Program-made: the position numbers and the translations under genes
Source: Desulfobacteraceae bacterium
Lineage (GTDB): Bacteria; Desulfobacterota; DSM-4660; Desulfatiglandales; Desulfatiglandaceae
DNA: 26,865 bases
Direction: 5' to 3'
Assembly: GCA_030611815.1 (NCBI GenBank)
Contig: JAUWPC010000005.1
Location: forward strand, 1 to 26,865
The notes under the pieces: generated by a model
What the model saw: the letters and a program-made list of their open reading frames with translations, nothing else
What the model was told of the DNA's origin: nothing
Database searches by the model: none
Shown here: one piece after another, positions 1 to 7,193 of the stretch
How the letters are laid out: each line of letters starts with the position of its first letter
Position numbering within the stretch: the stretch's first letter is position 1

Positions 1-102
1 TAGTCCTTCATCATAGGACACTTTCAGCCCCTGCTTCTTGCCGGTTTTAATCGGCGCTCTCAACAGCAGGCCCCCATCTATAAAAGGACCCTCCTCCCTC
101 CT
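1..102 (-). other. Possible partial coding remnant at window edge
   Basis: An open minus-strand frame runs from a TGA at 103-105 to the window edge and reads like protein (residues such as FIDGGLLLRAPIKTGKKQGL, then KVSYDEGL). From memory this wording resembles the small leader reading frame often seen next to group II intron reverse transcriptase genes. If so, the intron would continue leftward outside the window. There is no in-frame ATG, and no intron boundary was identified. It may equally be a decayed fragment of an unrelated gene. Confidence 0.2.
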
Positions 103-140
103 TCAAAGACAACCTCTTCTCGCAGCATGGGCCGGTAATC

Positions 141-476
141 GGTTTAGATTTTTACGGGATAAAATGCGGTTCTGTGTGTATGGTTTTGAGGTTTAAGATC
201 TACGTGTTTGTGTTTACGTTTTCGCTCCCAACAGGCCAAAAAGGCTCCTGTCAGGAGATGGGTAGGCACATTTTGAGGTGTTTATCCATGGGGAAGAATT
301 AAGTTTTAGGTGTTAGATTTTGAGTTTTAAGTGAGTTACGAATTTTCGGTTACGTTGATGAACCGTATGGAATTATAGCCCAAATAATGGGGTAGTCAAG
401 AGAAATCGGGAAAAATGGGGGAGGGGTGCGGTTTTTGATTGGCACATTTTCAATGGTTCATGAATTTCACGTAAAA
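141..476. repeat. Mosaic of degraded dispersed repeats (copy A)
   Basis: Three blocks recur elsewhere in the window. Block 141-185 matches 10419-10462. Block 224-407 matches 5067-5230, including the palindrome CTCCTGTCAGGAG and a nearly identical stretch around 351-390. Block 423-476 matches 10545-10598. The last block, read on the minus strand, encodes the same final residues (FYxKFMNH, stop) as the ADP-ribosylglycohydrolase at 10572. Copy A has no long reading frame. It looks like a decayed mobile-element or gene fragment that shares pieces with two other decayed copies. Confidence 0.7.
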
Positions 477-493
477 AAATCTGTCGGTAGAGC

Positions 494-506
494 ATAATTT
501 GCCTGG
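494..506 (+). repeat. Short dispersed motif TTTGCCTGG, copy 1
   Basis: The word ATAATTTGCCTGG, followed by TACC, is one of four near-identical short words in non-coding parts of the left half. The others are at 1315, 5468 and, on the opposite strand, 10220. Copies 1 and 2 share the downstream TACC. No function is assigned; it may be the edge of a degraded repeat family. Confidence 0.4.
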
Positions 507-569
507 TACCCTTTCCCTTTTCCTTCTCTTCTCTTGACTCGCCCTTTAATGGATGGCCCCTTTACTTAT

Positions 570-1253
570 TTACTCAACCACCGTCAGCAAATTCTCCAGA
601 TCTTCGCGCACGCTTCGAAACTGATTGATCGGATGGTCCCAATCGGGCCGCCCGATGGTCATGCCCAGAATAAGTTTTTTGGATTCCGGAATGCCGACTA
701 CCTCTTTAACCTTCGCTGGGTAGTCAACGATGGCCCGCATGATACAGGTGCCCATATCAAATTCCAGGGCGGTCAGGGCTATGGATTGGGCGAGCGTACC
801 CACATCGATCATCGGCCAGGTTAGTTTGAACATTTCGTCCACAACGATGACGATTACGGCCGGAGCCTCGAAAAACCGATACATCTGCTCCATGTAATCC
901 ATCATGGCCTGTCTGTCGCCCTTGGCAATACCCAGTACTTTGAAAATCTGGACGCCCAAGGTTACTTGCCGCTTGCGATAAATACCCTGAAGTCCCATGT
1001 CTCCTTTTTCTTTGTCAGGAAGAGGGAGATCCGGCCCGGGCCCAATACCTTGCCGAAACTGCTCGACGCAGCCTGCTTTGAGCCTGTCCAACACCTCGCC
1101 CTTGACGATGAAAAATTCCCAGGGCTGAGCGTTCACCCCGGACGGGGCACAAATGGCGACCTCCAAGATATCTCTAAGTGTCTGGGTGGAGACCGGTTCC
1201 GGTTTGAAGGCCCGAACGGACTGTCTACGCTTGATCGCTTCTATAACTTCCAT
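570..1253 (-). CDS. Nitroreductase family protein
   Basis: This 227-residue protein is a probable FMN-dependent NAD(P)H oxidoreductase of the nitroreductase superfamily. The N-terminus (MEVIEAIKRRQSVRAFKPEPV) has the family's Arg-Arg/Ser-x-Arg FMN phosphate-binding motif. It is followed by APSGVNAQPWEFFIV, the usual flavin-contacting Pro-Ser-x-x-Asn-x-Gln-Pro-Trp segment, and near the C-terminus by an LGMTIGRP-type strand. Length is typical. The start ATG follows a purine-rich GGAAGAGGA. The substrate cannot be told from sequence. It stands alone, with repeat debris upstream of its start and past its end. The family call is firm. Confidence 0.9.
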   Translation of the reverse strand: MEVIEAIKRRQSVRAFKPEPVSTQTLRDILEVAICAPSGVNAQPWEFFIVKGEVLDRLKAGCVEQFRQGIGPGPDLPLPDKEKGDMGLQGIYRKRQVTLGVQIFKVLGIAKGDRQAMMDYMEQMYRFFEAPAVIVIVVDEMFKLTWPMIDVGTLAQSIALTALEFDMGTCIMRAIVDYPAKVKEVVGIPESKKLILGMTIGRPDWDHPINQFRSVREDLENLLTVVE

Positions 1254-1265
1254 TTAATCCTCTTC

Positions 1266-1297
1266 CCAACACTCCATCGTTCCAGCATTCCAATTGA
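1266..1297. repeat. 8-bp-period tandem words (x4)
   Basis: Four consecutive 8-base units all begin CCA: CCAACACT, CCATCGTT, CCAGCATT and CCAATTGA. The period is exact while the words drift. It belongs with the 7-bp-period arrays seen in other spacers of this window. Confidence 0.55.
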
Positions 1298-1314
1298 ATT
1301 GTACCCGATAAAAG

Positions 1315-1328
1315 TATTATTTGCCTGG
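1315..1328 (+). repeat. Short dispersed motif TTTGCCTGG, copy 2
   Basis: TATTATTTGCCTGG here is identical over 14 bases to the copy at 5468-5481, and is followed by TACC as in copy 1. Confidence 0.45.
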
Positions 1329-1655
1329 TACCTTTTCTTTCCAAAATAGATACAAATCGGTTATATACCAGGAAGACCGCTATTTCCAGGAATTGGTGAG
1401 GTATATTCATCTGAATCAATTGAGGGCGAAGATAGTATAAGAGTCAATCAAAGACCCCTAAATTGGTCAAAATCAATTCGAAGGTCCCCGATTTTGAGCG
1501 GGGGAAGGCGAGGGTGATAATCACAGGAACAAACATTATTTACCCCTTTTCTATTTCTGTTTTTGCGGTTCCCTGTCAACTGTGTAGGCCTGACACCCAT
1601 GCCTTTCCTTTTAATTTCCCTCATGCATTTTCATCAATTTGACCGATCTAATTGC

Positions 1656-1736
1656 GCCTAACTTTTCATCTTACCGCGGGGCTCGTCGCTAATCAGCCGC
1701 GCGGCTTTTTGCGTCGGCTGAATTAGATTGTTGGGT
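1656..1736 (-). repeat. attC-like site A (integron cassette recombination site)
   Basis: On the minus strand the site begins with ACCCAAC (1730-1736), a perfect RYYYAAC box. Next comes an imperfect palindrome, CTAATTCAGCCG (1715-1726) against CGGCTGATTAG (1689-1699), with one unpaired T as attC sites require for strand choice. A perfect GTTRRRY box, GTTAGGC, lies at 1656-1662, but it is 26 bases beyond the stem; the box expected at the stem reads GACGAGC instead. The upstream gene runs into the site and stops inside it. The opening box is the exact complement of GTTGGGT at 2526-2532, which marks the other end of the same cassette. Confidence 0.7.
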
Positions 1737-2513
1737 GTTTTCAGTGTCTTTTCTCCAGTGATGAAGAATTCTAATTAGCATTTTGACCAAGCTGTAAGCC
1801 CCTCCAGAAACAGTGTTAGCTGCTTTCTCGGGAAGAAATAATTTAAGATCTTTTTGGTATTGAGCCTCATTTTCGATTTCGCGGAATCGTTGTACTAACT
1901 CCGTTCCGTACTTCGGATTTTCAATAACACGGTAATAATCAAGATAGCTTGTCGGACTGAGTATTGGAAAAACATCCTGTATCTCTATATTTCGGGCTTC
2001 CATTCCGGTGAAATCAAGATATTTGAGGGACGTCGATGTGTACGTTGACTGAATACCGGCGGAAAAAGTATATTCCTCGATGCCGCAACCAGCCCAATCA
2101 TGGCTAATTACATAATCACCGAAACTATAATGTGGATAGTACGCCTTATCGATGACCGCTAGCTTGCGAACGACTGATGCCACCTTCGACTTAACCTGAT
2201 CTTCCTCGTCCATCGGAACAATGCTGATCAACCCTTCAGAGACACACCACTGAAGAATATGAACAGATAAAGCAGGATTGTTAGATAACTCACTTGGTCC
2301 GCGATCAATACACTTCAACCTTCTCAGGGCACTCTTTTCAAGGAGATTCAAATTGTCAAGGGGTGCTGCAATTGGATTGCCAAAGGTCGCAAAACAAACT
2401 GAGCTCTCAAGTACCTTTATGCTTGAGTAGGCTTGTCGTGCTACTACCAGGGTTCTGAAAAAATCTTCAGAATCGAGAATAGTGCAAAGGCCAATGGTAA
2501 CTTGATTTCCCAT
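1689..2513 (-). CDS. Cassette-borne protein of unknown function
   Basis: I do not recognise this 274-residue protein. The start chosen is ATG at 2513 (MGNQVTIGLCTILDSEDF), the first start beyond the cassette boundary; a longer frame to 2543 would begin inside attC-like site C. It has no signal peptide or membrane segment. The middle is rich in aromatic residues (AYYPHYSFGDYVISHDWAGCG). The last 15 or so residues (QQSNSADAKSRAAD) are encoded by attC-like site A, a common result in integron cassettes. It is flanked by complementary boxes at 2526-2532 and 1730-1736 and is the sole gene of that cassette. The reading frame looks real; the function is unknown. Confidence 0.75.
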   Translation of the reverse strand: MGNQVTIGLCTILDSEDFFRTLVVARQAYSSIKVLESSVCFATFGNPIAAPLDNLNLLEKSALRRLKCIDRGPSELSNNPALSVHILQWCVSEGLISIVPMDEEDQVKSKVASVVRKLAVIDKAYYPHYSFGDYVISHDWAGCGIEEYTFSAGIQSTYTSTSLKYLDFTGMEARNIEIQDVFPILSPTSYLDYYRVIENPKYGTELVQRFREIENEAQYQKDLKLFLPEKAANTVSGGAYSLVKMLIRILHHWRKDTENTQQSNSADAKSRAAD

Positions 2514-2525
2514 ATCGCTTTCCCC

Positions 2526-2597
2526 ACCCAACGTATTTCTCACCTGGCTGGTGTGGAGCGCAGCGGAACACAGGTCAGGTGCAGAAAATGGTTAACC
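2526..2597 (-). repeat. attC-like site C (integron cassette recombination site)
   Basis: Read on the minus strand it opens with GGTTAAC (2591-2597), one mismatch from RYYYAAC. Arms CACCTG (2576-2581) and CAGGTG (2541-2546) follow, with inner partial pairing around the loop GTTCCGCTGCGCTCC. It ends with GTTGGGT (2526-2532), a perfect GTTRRRY box. It begins at the stop codon of the gene at 2592-3188 and ends just before the next gene, as expected between two cassettes. This is the most complete of the three sites at its right-hand box. Confidence 0.7.
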
Positions 2598-3188
2598 CTG
2601 CTCCTGCTGCATGCCTCGTTTTACCTTTGCTGGTAATACGAATAAATATTCAGCAAATGCAGCAACAAATTCTATTGTACGGTTAGCATCCGCTTCAGTT
2701 GGCATTATAGCTGTTTCATCAGCATGGCGTTCATCATTTGCATCAAGCCTTACATCATGAGCCCACTTGGCCATTTCTAAAGTGATCAAATTGTCAGCAA
2801 CTGCTTTTTCGATCCTTTGGTAAAGGCTTCCTGAAGAGTATTCTTTATGTTTCAGCATTGCATCTACTGCGCTTGCGCATAGCATAACTGCACCTGATGG
2901 TGCATGAATACTTGCAATAGCTTGTTCCAAGTATGAGCGAGCGCGATCAGGAATATCATCGCTCACTTTTCTAGAGTCAGGAAAAATTTCTAACACCTCA
3001 AGGTTATGATCGGGTGCAGAAGCTGTGACGATACCACCGCATCTACCACAGCTATAAAAAGCCCACATCCTCGTATTTCGATTTCCATGATCATTAGTTT
3101 GGATATTATGTTGTCGTACGAGATTTGGGTTTGCTACTGAGCAATGCGGGCATCTATCCAAAATTAAATTTGGTTGTAACAATGGCAT
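2592..3188 (-). CDS. DUF4145-like protein with N-terminal zinc ribbon
   Basis: The protein has 198 residues. It has two Cys-x2-Cys pairs (C13/C16 and C47/C50) that probably form a zinc ribbon. A helical region follows with the pattern of DUF4145 proteins: a Pro/Asp-rich start, ARSYLEQAIASIHAPSGAVMLCASAVDAML, then a KAVADNLITLEMAKWAHDVRLDANDERH segment. DUF4145 occurs alone or fused to nucleases and helicases in defence-related contexts, but its activity is not known. The start ATG follows AAAAAGGTAAGATT, 27 bases after attC-like site B, and the stop lies at the edge of site C. It is therefore a compact single-gene cassette. The family call comes from pattern memory and is fairly confident. 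Confidence 0.75.
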   Translation of the reverse strand: MPLLQPNLILDRCPHCSVANPNLVRQHNIQTNDHGNRNTRMWAFYSCGRCGGIVTASAPDHNLEVLEIFPDSRKVSDDIPDRARSYLEQAIASIHAPSGAVMLCASAVDAMLKHKEYSSGSLYQRIEKAVADNLITLEMAKWAHDVRLDANDERHADETAIMPTEADANRTIEFVAAFAEYLFVLPAKVKRGMQQEQG

Positions 3189-3208
3189 AATCTTACCTTT
3201 TTAAGACG

Positions 3209-3269
3209 AGGGTTCGCCGCTAATCAGCCGCGCGGCTTTTTTCCGTCGGCTGCATTAGCCTTGTTAGAG
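3209..3269 (-). repeat. attC-like site B (integron cassette recombination site)
   Basis: On the minus strand it opens with CTCTAAC (3263-3269), then AAGG and the stem CTAATGCAGCCG (3247-3258) against CGGCTGATTAG (3220-3230). One base is unpaired, the same architecture and nearly the same sequence as site A. The closing box reads GGCGAAC where GTTRRRY would be expected. The ten bases GTCCTCTAAC at its opening are the exact complement of GTTAGAGGAC at the far end of the cassette (4671-4680). The gene at 3224-3757 ends inside the stem. Confidence 0.7.
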
Positions 3270-3757
3270 GACGCATCAGATCTGTTACGGTCTCCAATAA
3301 TTTCATTAGCCAGCTCTGAGAAGGTGGATTCGCTGCTAGGGGGATGTGCGATGAACTCCTCAAGCTCATTAGACGGCAGCTTGCTTAGTTCCTCAAATAC
3401 CTTTGGTGCGGAATCGTTGCGCGACTTTAGAGACTTTGGATCAATGCCAAAGGGAATAAGAAAATGTCGAACATCCTGCATCTGAGGGAGGAACGTCCTG
3501 TTTTCAAATCGACCTGCTAACTCCCTAAGTTGAGCTGCTTTTTCTGGTACTTTTTGTACAAACTTTTCGGCAATCTCAGAAACCGATTTTTTTCTCGCTT
3601 TCCTTTTTTTGGTTTTCGCTTTCTCAGTATCCAAAAGCGCTATTTGGATATCATGCTCGGACACGCCCTTGGCTTTTGAGAGAGCTGCTATTACTCTATT
3701 ATACCCATACTTTAAAACCAGAAGTCGAACTTCCAAATCTACATATTGCGTATTCAT
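3224..3757 (-). CDS. Unknown protein paired with cassette ParA ATPase
   Basis: This 177-residue protein is not recognised. It has an N-terminal helical segment (DLEVRLLVLKYGYNRVIAALSKAKGV) that could be a helix-turn-helix-like element. A very basic stretch (EKAKTKKRKARKKS) follows, then a mainly acidic and helical C-terminal half. The final residues (NAADGKKPRG) are encoded within attC-like site B. It starts four bases after the ParA stop, so the two are co-transcribed. By position it could be the DNA-binding or adaptor partner of the ParA protein. It shows no ParB signature (no GERRxRA or HTH-ParB motif), so this is inference only. Confidence 0.7.
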   Translation of the reverse strand: MNTQYVDLEVRLLVLKYGYNRVIAALSKAKGVSEHDIQIALLDTEKAKTKKRKARKKSVSEIAEKFVQKVPEKAAQLRELAGRFENRTFLPQMQDVRHFLIPFGIDPKSLKSRNDSAPKVFEELSKLPSNELEEFIAHPPSSESTFSELANEIIGDRNRSDASSNKANAADGKKPRG

Positions 3758-3761
3758 TTTG

Positions 3762-4616
3762 TTATTTCCCCTTTAGACCAATGGTACCGAAGAATTCTTC
3801 TTTGAAGCGGCTGAACTCGGCGGTCACTTCGTAGCGGACATAACTTGTGTAGTCTATGGGCGCCCCTTCTCGTGCCGATTTTGGATAAGAGGCAGAATAA
3901 TGGACATGGGTATTAAACACATGCCAACCACGTTTTTTTGCTTCTTGTGAGACCTCCTTTATTGCTTGGCGTCCTTCTGGTCCGTCGGAGTAACTTGAGG
4001 AATGATTGAATACGATGCCACAGATATCGATAGTGTGGTCATCGTTCTCTATCTTAAACTCCTCCAATGAACGCGCAAGAAGAGGGAGACCAATTGTTGC
4101 CATAAACTCAGGTTTTACGGGGACAAGTACATACCTGCTCGAAAAATATGCTGCCTCGGTCAGAATAGACTCTGTCGGGGCACAATCGATTATTATCAGG
4201 TCGTAATCATCTGAAATATCAGATAGCGCCTTGGCAAGGCGCCGTTCCTTTCCCGTTGGATTTTTTAGGCTATGCGACAACTCAAGGCGACTAGGGATCA
4301 AATCTAGAGTGCTGCTCCGCCAGTATCCCGCCTTTTTGATTATTACATCCCGTATATCCAGCCTCTTTGGGCTTTCATACTCAGTTGATGGTGGTAAATA
4401 CCTGTCGAAAATCTGTACGATAGTCGGTTTCTTTTCCCTTAGATGTCGAACATATTTTTCTGGAGTCATCAACGATTGACTCAAATTGGCCTGGGGGTCG
4501 AGATCAATGGCCAAAGTTTTGAAATCGCTTTTGTCCGCGGAATGAGCCACCTGTGCAGCCAGTGTGGTTTTACCAACGCCGCCCTTCATGTTAATAAAAC
4601 TTACGGTTGTTGCCAT
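3762..4616 (-). CDS. ParA/Soj-family ATPase (gene-cassette borne)
   Basis: This 284-residue protein is a ParA/MinD-type ATPase. It has the deviant Walker A motif KGGVGKTT (residues 11-18, with the signature lysine), the switch DLDPQANLSQSL, and Walker B DLIIIDCAPTES. The VPVKPEFMATIGLPLL segment is typical of ParA proteins that act in plasmid or chromosome partition. It lacks the N-terminal helix-turn-helix of type Ia ParA, so it is small like Soj. The start ATG is preceded by GGAGGGC about 10 bases upstream. It is the first gene of a two-gene cassette bounded by boxes at 4671-4680 and 3263-3272. A stable partition role is possible but unusual for a cassette; positioning or defence roles are alternatives. 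Confidence 0.9.
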   Translation of the reverse strand: MATTVSFINMKGGVGKTTLAAQVAHSADKSDFKTLAIDLDPQANLSQSLMTPEKYVRHLREKKPTIVQIFDRYLPPSTEYESPKRLDIRDVIIKKAGYWRSSTLDLIPSRLELSHSLKNPTGKERRLAKALSDISDDYDLIIIDCAPTESILTEAAYFSSRYVLVPVKPEFMATIGLPLLARSLEEFKIENDDHTIDICGIVFNHSSSYSDGPEGRQAIKEVSQEAKKRGWHVFNTHVHYSASYPKSAREGAPIDYTSYVRYEVTAEFSRFKEEFFGTIGLKGK

Positions 4617-4670
4617 GATTCATGCCCTCCGTTCAAGACTGTAGTCGCAGCCTCATGAAATTGTTTTTTT

Positions 4671-4680
4671 GTCCTCTAAC
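4671..4680 (-). other. Cassette boundary box (G^TTAGAG)
   Basis: On the minus strand this reads GTTAGAGGAC, a GTTRRR-type crossover box. It is exactly complementary over ten bases to the box closing the same cassette at 3263-3272. No GC-rich hairpin precedes it, so the sequence to its right is not another attC. It could be an attI-like primary site or a fortuitous insertion point. No integrase gene follows on the plus strand. Confidence 0.55.
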
Positions 4681-5047
4681 CAGTTATTGAGCAGTTTCTG
4701 TGTAACCTCTTTAATAAAAAAATTGTAGGCATAAAAAACCGTCAATTTTGTGATGTTTCTAACTGCATAACTCCACAAACTGAATGTTGTGCAGCTAACT
4801 GGATAATTCCAATCAAAAAGACACCTTCCGAAATAAATACCCTCAAGTTTCGAGCCCTTATTTCACTACAAGTTTAATAAATTCAAAGTGGTGCATATCT
4901 GCCTTAGGGGAACAATCGAATCCAGGAGTCAGGAGCTATAATTCAGAAGGGCTTGGAATAATTCCCATATTCTGGCTTCTGGCTTCTAAGTCACACATAC
5001 AACCATTGTTTAGGCGAACAATCTCCATTAATTAAACAAAAACAGGG
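4681..5047. other. AT-rich non-coding spacer
   Basis: No gene is seen. This is where an integron attI site and promoter would be expected upstream of the cassettes, but I find no integrase and no convincing -35/-10 pair. A TTGACG on the minus strand lacks a well-spaced -10. The right half carries a 7-bp-phased word array (4923-4985). Confidence 0.5.
4923..4985. repeat. 7-bp-phased tandem words
   Basis: Reading in steps of seven from 4923 gives CAGGAGT, CAGGAGC, then less regular words, CAGAAGG at 4944, and two copies of CTGGCTT at 4972 and 4979. The 7-base phase is kept from one end to the other across 63 bases, though the middle words have drifted. Confidence 0.5.
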
Positions 5048-5233
5048 GTGCGGAACTTGAGGTTTTACTCCCAACAGGAAAAAGAGCTCCTGTCAGGAGA
5101 TGATAGGGCAATATTTGAGATGATGTTCCATGGAGGACAAATTATGAATTTAGAGTTAAGAATTATCGGTTACGTTGATGAACCGTATGGAATTATAGCC
5201 CAAATAATGGGGACGTCAAGGGAAATCGGTTAA
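5048..5233 (+). pseudogene. Degraded repeat / gene fragment (copy B)
   Basis: A 61-codon frame is open here, and its DNA is closely repeated at 224-407, where the same frame is broken by a TAG and other changes. The C-terminal wording (PYGIIAQIMGTSREIG) resembles the start of a helix-turn-helix but stops abruptly. The presence of the same fragment in a clearly non-coding copy argues that this is a relic of a larger gene or element, not an expressed small protein. The parent family is not recognised. Confidence 0.5.
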
Positions 5234-5598
5234 AGAACAGTATTCACCGCAAAGTCGCCCCAGTACCATCTTCCGGAGCTACGGGGTAAACAAAGGACGC
5301 GGAGTTTATTCTTTGATTTGTTTTCCTTTGATCCCGCTGAAAAGAACGGGATTTGTAGGACAAAGGAAAACAAATAACAACAAGCCTAACGGCGCACAAA
5401 ATAGGACGCAAAATTGTCGAGCATGGGGTATTCCTATCTATCCACATTAAAACGTGACCTAAATGGATATTATTTGCCTGGCGCTTTCTCTCAATAGTGG
5501 AAATGTATAACTCAAAGAAAATAGGAGAAAATGGGGGAGGGGTGTAGTAAGCGCCCCCAACTTCGGCAAGGCGTGCATATTTCATGGAATCATTTTCC
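5234..5598. other. Non-coding spacer with repeat fragments
   Basis: No credible gene. It holds copy 3 of the TTTGCCTGG motif (5468-5481) and a G-rich block at 5527-5545 matching 414-430. The 131-codon minus-strand frame crossing this stretch lacks any recognisable domain and overlaps the repeats. Confidence 0.5.
5468..5481 (+). repeat. Short dispersed motif TTTGCCTGG, copy 3
   Basis: TATTATTTGCCTGG is identical to copy 2 at 1315-1328. It lies about 50 bases before the G-rich block shared with copy A of the larger repeat. Confidence 0.45.
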
Positions 5599-5627
5599 TT
5601 GACAAATAGGTGAACGAATGTCATTAT
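5599..5627 (+). promoter_or_regulatory. Candidate sigma-70 promoter for the AAA ATPase
   Basis: TTGACA (5599-5604), a 17-base spacer and CATTAT (5622-5627) precede the ATPase gene by about 50 bases. A small inverted repeat (TACAT, TCT, ATGTA; 5642-5654) lies between it and the start codon and could be an operator. Predicted by eye only. Confidence 0.45.
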
Positions 5628-5678
5628 TAACCCGAACATTTATACATTCTATGTAATAAATAAGGGGTAAATTATGTC

Positions 5679-7055
5679 ATGAGAGAGGGCCGCGTGATAT
5701 TCAAACGAAAGATTGAATCGGAACTGATGCGATGGAAAGACGCTGCAAACAGGAAACCGATTGTTTTGCGGGGGGCCAGGCAGGTCGGAAAAACATTTGT
5801 TGTCAATCGGTTCGCCGAGAATTTTGATCATTTTATCGACATCAACCTTGAGAGGCCGAAAGAACGTGCCCTTTTTTCCGATTTCAATACCGGTCGGGAA
5901 CTTGTTGAACGGATTCTGCTTTACAGAGGTCAGAAAATCGATACGCGGAGCACCCTTCTATTTATTGACGAAATTCAACATTCAGCAGAAGCGGTTCAAT
6001 CGCTCCGGTACCTTCATGAAGATGTAAAGGATTTACACGTTATTGCCGCCGGTTCACTTCTGGAAGTTTTTTCAAAAAGAGAAGGTTTCTCTTTTCCGGT
6101 GGGCAGGGTCAGGAATCTCTTCATGTATCCGGTAACGTTTATGGAATATCTTGAAGTACAAAACCCTCCACTTGCCAAAAAGCTGTTGAAACTGGATGTA
6201 TTGGAAGATCCCTCTCTTCATGATCTACTGCTTGACGCGTTTAACGCGTACGCATTCGTTGGCGGCATGCCGGAACCCCTTGCCACTTTTGGAGAAACAG
6301 GGTCTTATTCGGCAGTGAGGGAAATTTATGACGCCATTTTCATGGGGTACATTGAAGATGTCGAGAAGTATTCAAATCTGGCCAAAGCAAGATATCTAAC
6401 CCATGCCATAGACCGGGCGCCCTTGTACGCCGGTGAACGGATAACATATGAAAAGTTCGGAGAGTCTTCATTCAGGTCAAGAGAAATGAAAGAAGCCTTC
6501 GATGTGCTTGAACGCGCCTTGATTCTCTATCGAGCGAGAGCTTCCGTATCAACACAAATACCGATTATTGAAAAGCTCCGAAAAGCTCCGAAGCTTTTTT
6601 TTCTTGATGTGGGGCTGGTAAATTACAGGATTGGATTCAAGGAGTTTTTCACCAGACAATCCTTGGACAATGTCTATCAGGGAAAAATATCGGAACAGGT
6701 CGTGGCTCAGGAAATCGTGGCGCAGGGATTCGGACCGCCATCACTTCGTTTCTGGATAAGGGAAAAAGGGGCTGCCGAAACGGATTTTCTTTATCCCTTT
6801 AAAGACATGATTATACCGGTCGAAGTGAAGAGCGGGAAGACAGGCAAACTGAAATCCTTGAATCTGTTCATGGAAAAGAGTCACCATCCATATGCCATTC
6901 GTATCTATTCCGGTAAAATCCGCGTTGATCAGGTGCAGCTTCCATCCGGAAAAAAATACCACCTCTTTTCCATTCCATATTACCTGTTATCAAGACTTGA
7001 TGACGTCATCGAATGGTTTGTATCCGGGTGTGGCGCACGGAACGTCCTTCGATAG
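5679..7055 (+). CDS. AAA ATPase with C-terminal DUF4143 nuclease-like domain
   Basis: This 458-residue protein belongs to the widespread ATP-binding family with DUF4143. Walker A is GARQVGKT (residues 32-39) and Walker B is LLFIDEIQ, followed by a sensor-like VIAAGSLLE. The C-terminal third has the PD-(D/E)xK-like pattern of DUF4143: an acidic residue in AETDFLY, then VEVKSG. Biochemical role is unknown; the family is common in genomic islands, and a role in defence or DNA handling is only inferred. Two starts are possible: ATG 5679 (AGGGG 10 bases upstream) or GTG 5694, which is preceded by GAGAGAGG and would give the family's usual N-terminus (IFKRKIESEL). It is a single-gene unit followed by paired hairpins. 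Confidence 0.88.
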   Translation: MREGRVIFKRKIESELMRWKDAANRKPIVLRGARQVGKTFVVNRFAENFDHFIDINLERPKERALFSDFNTGRELVERILLYRGQKIDTRSTLLFIDEIQHSAEAVQSLRYLHEDVKDLHVIAAGSLLEVFSKREGFSFPVGRVRNLFMYPVTFMEYLEVQNPPLAKKLLKLDVLEDPSLHDLLLDAFNAYAFVGGMPEPLATFGETGSYSAVREIYDAIFMGYIEDVEKYSNLAKARYLTHAIDRAPLYAGERITYEKFGESSFRSREMKEAFDVLERALILYRARASVSTQIPIIEKLRKAPKLFFLDVGLVNYRIGFKEFFTRQSLDNVYQGKISEQVVAQEIVAQGFGPPSLRFWIREKGAAETDFLYPFKDMIIPVEVKSGKTGKLKSLNLFMEKSHHPYAIRIYSGKIRVDQVQLPSGKKYHLFSIPYYLLSRLDDVIEWFVSGCGARNVLR

Positions 7056-7062
7056 TGACGCT

Positions 7063-7107
7063 CCACCCGCATAGCGGGTGGCCTCAAGAGGGCCCCTGAA
7101 AGGGGCC
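7063..7107. repeat. Two adjacent GC-rich mini-hairpins
   Basis: The first is CCACCCG, loop CATAG, CGGGTGG (7063-7081). The second is GGCCCCT, loop GAA, AGGGGCC (7091-7107). They start seven bases after the ATPase stop codon. Neither is followed by a T-run, so simple intrinsic termination is doubtful. Similar CCCGC/GCGGG hairpins recur at 19474, 21969 and within the 17.6-kb array. Confidence 0.6.
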
Positions 7108-7193
7108 AGGGGTCTAATCGAAATTAATTATATTAACAAATTATTCAATGAGTGCCGAACGTGTAATTGAGAAGTGTGGGAATGCGCCGGCAT

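Larger units (their letters stand above)
1254..1655. other. Non-coding spacer with repeat debris
   Basis: No convincing gene is seen in this roughly 400-bp stretch. It holds an 8-bp-period array (1266-1297) and copy 2 of the TTTGCCTGG motif (1315-1328). A small minus-strand reading frame at 1225-1419 overlaps these repeats and the start of the nitroreductase, and I regard it as spurious. Confidence 0.6.

Noticed and set aside
1225..1419. 64-codon minus-strand frame
   Set aside because: It overlaps the nitroreductase start and the 8-bp word array, and has no recognisable content.
1656..3269. The related hairpins as ordinary terminators
   Set aside because: They overlap coding ends, carry complementary cassette boxes at a distance and have unpaired bases on one arm; attC sites explain this better, although the T-runs in the loops could mimic terminators.
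5244..5639. 131-codon minus-strand frame
   Set aside because: No domain or family pattern; it overlaps repeat fragments shared with non-coding copy A, and its start region coincides with the promoter of the ATPase on the other strand.
4681..5678. Place where an integron integrase gene would be expected
   Set aside because: All frames were considered; none shows tyrosine recombinase motifs, so no intI is claimed.
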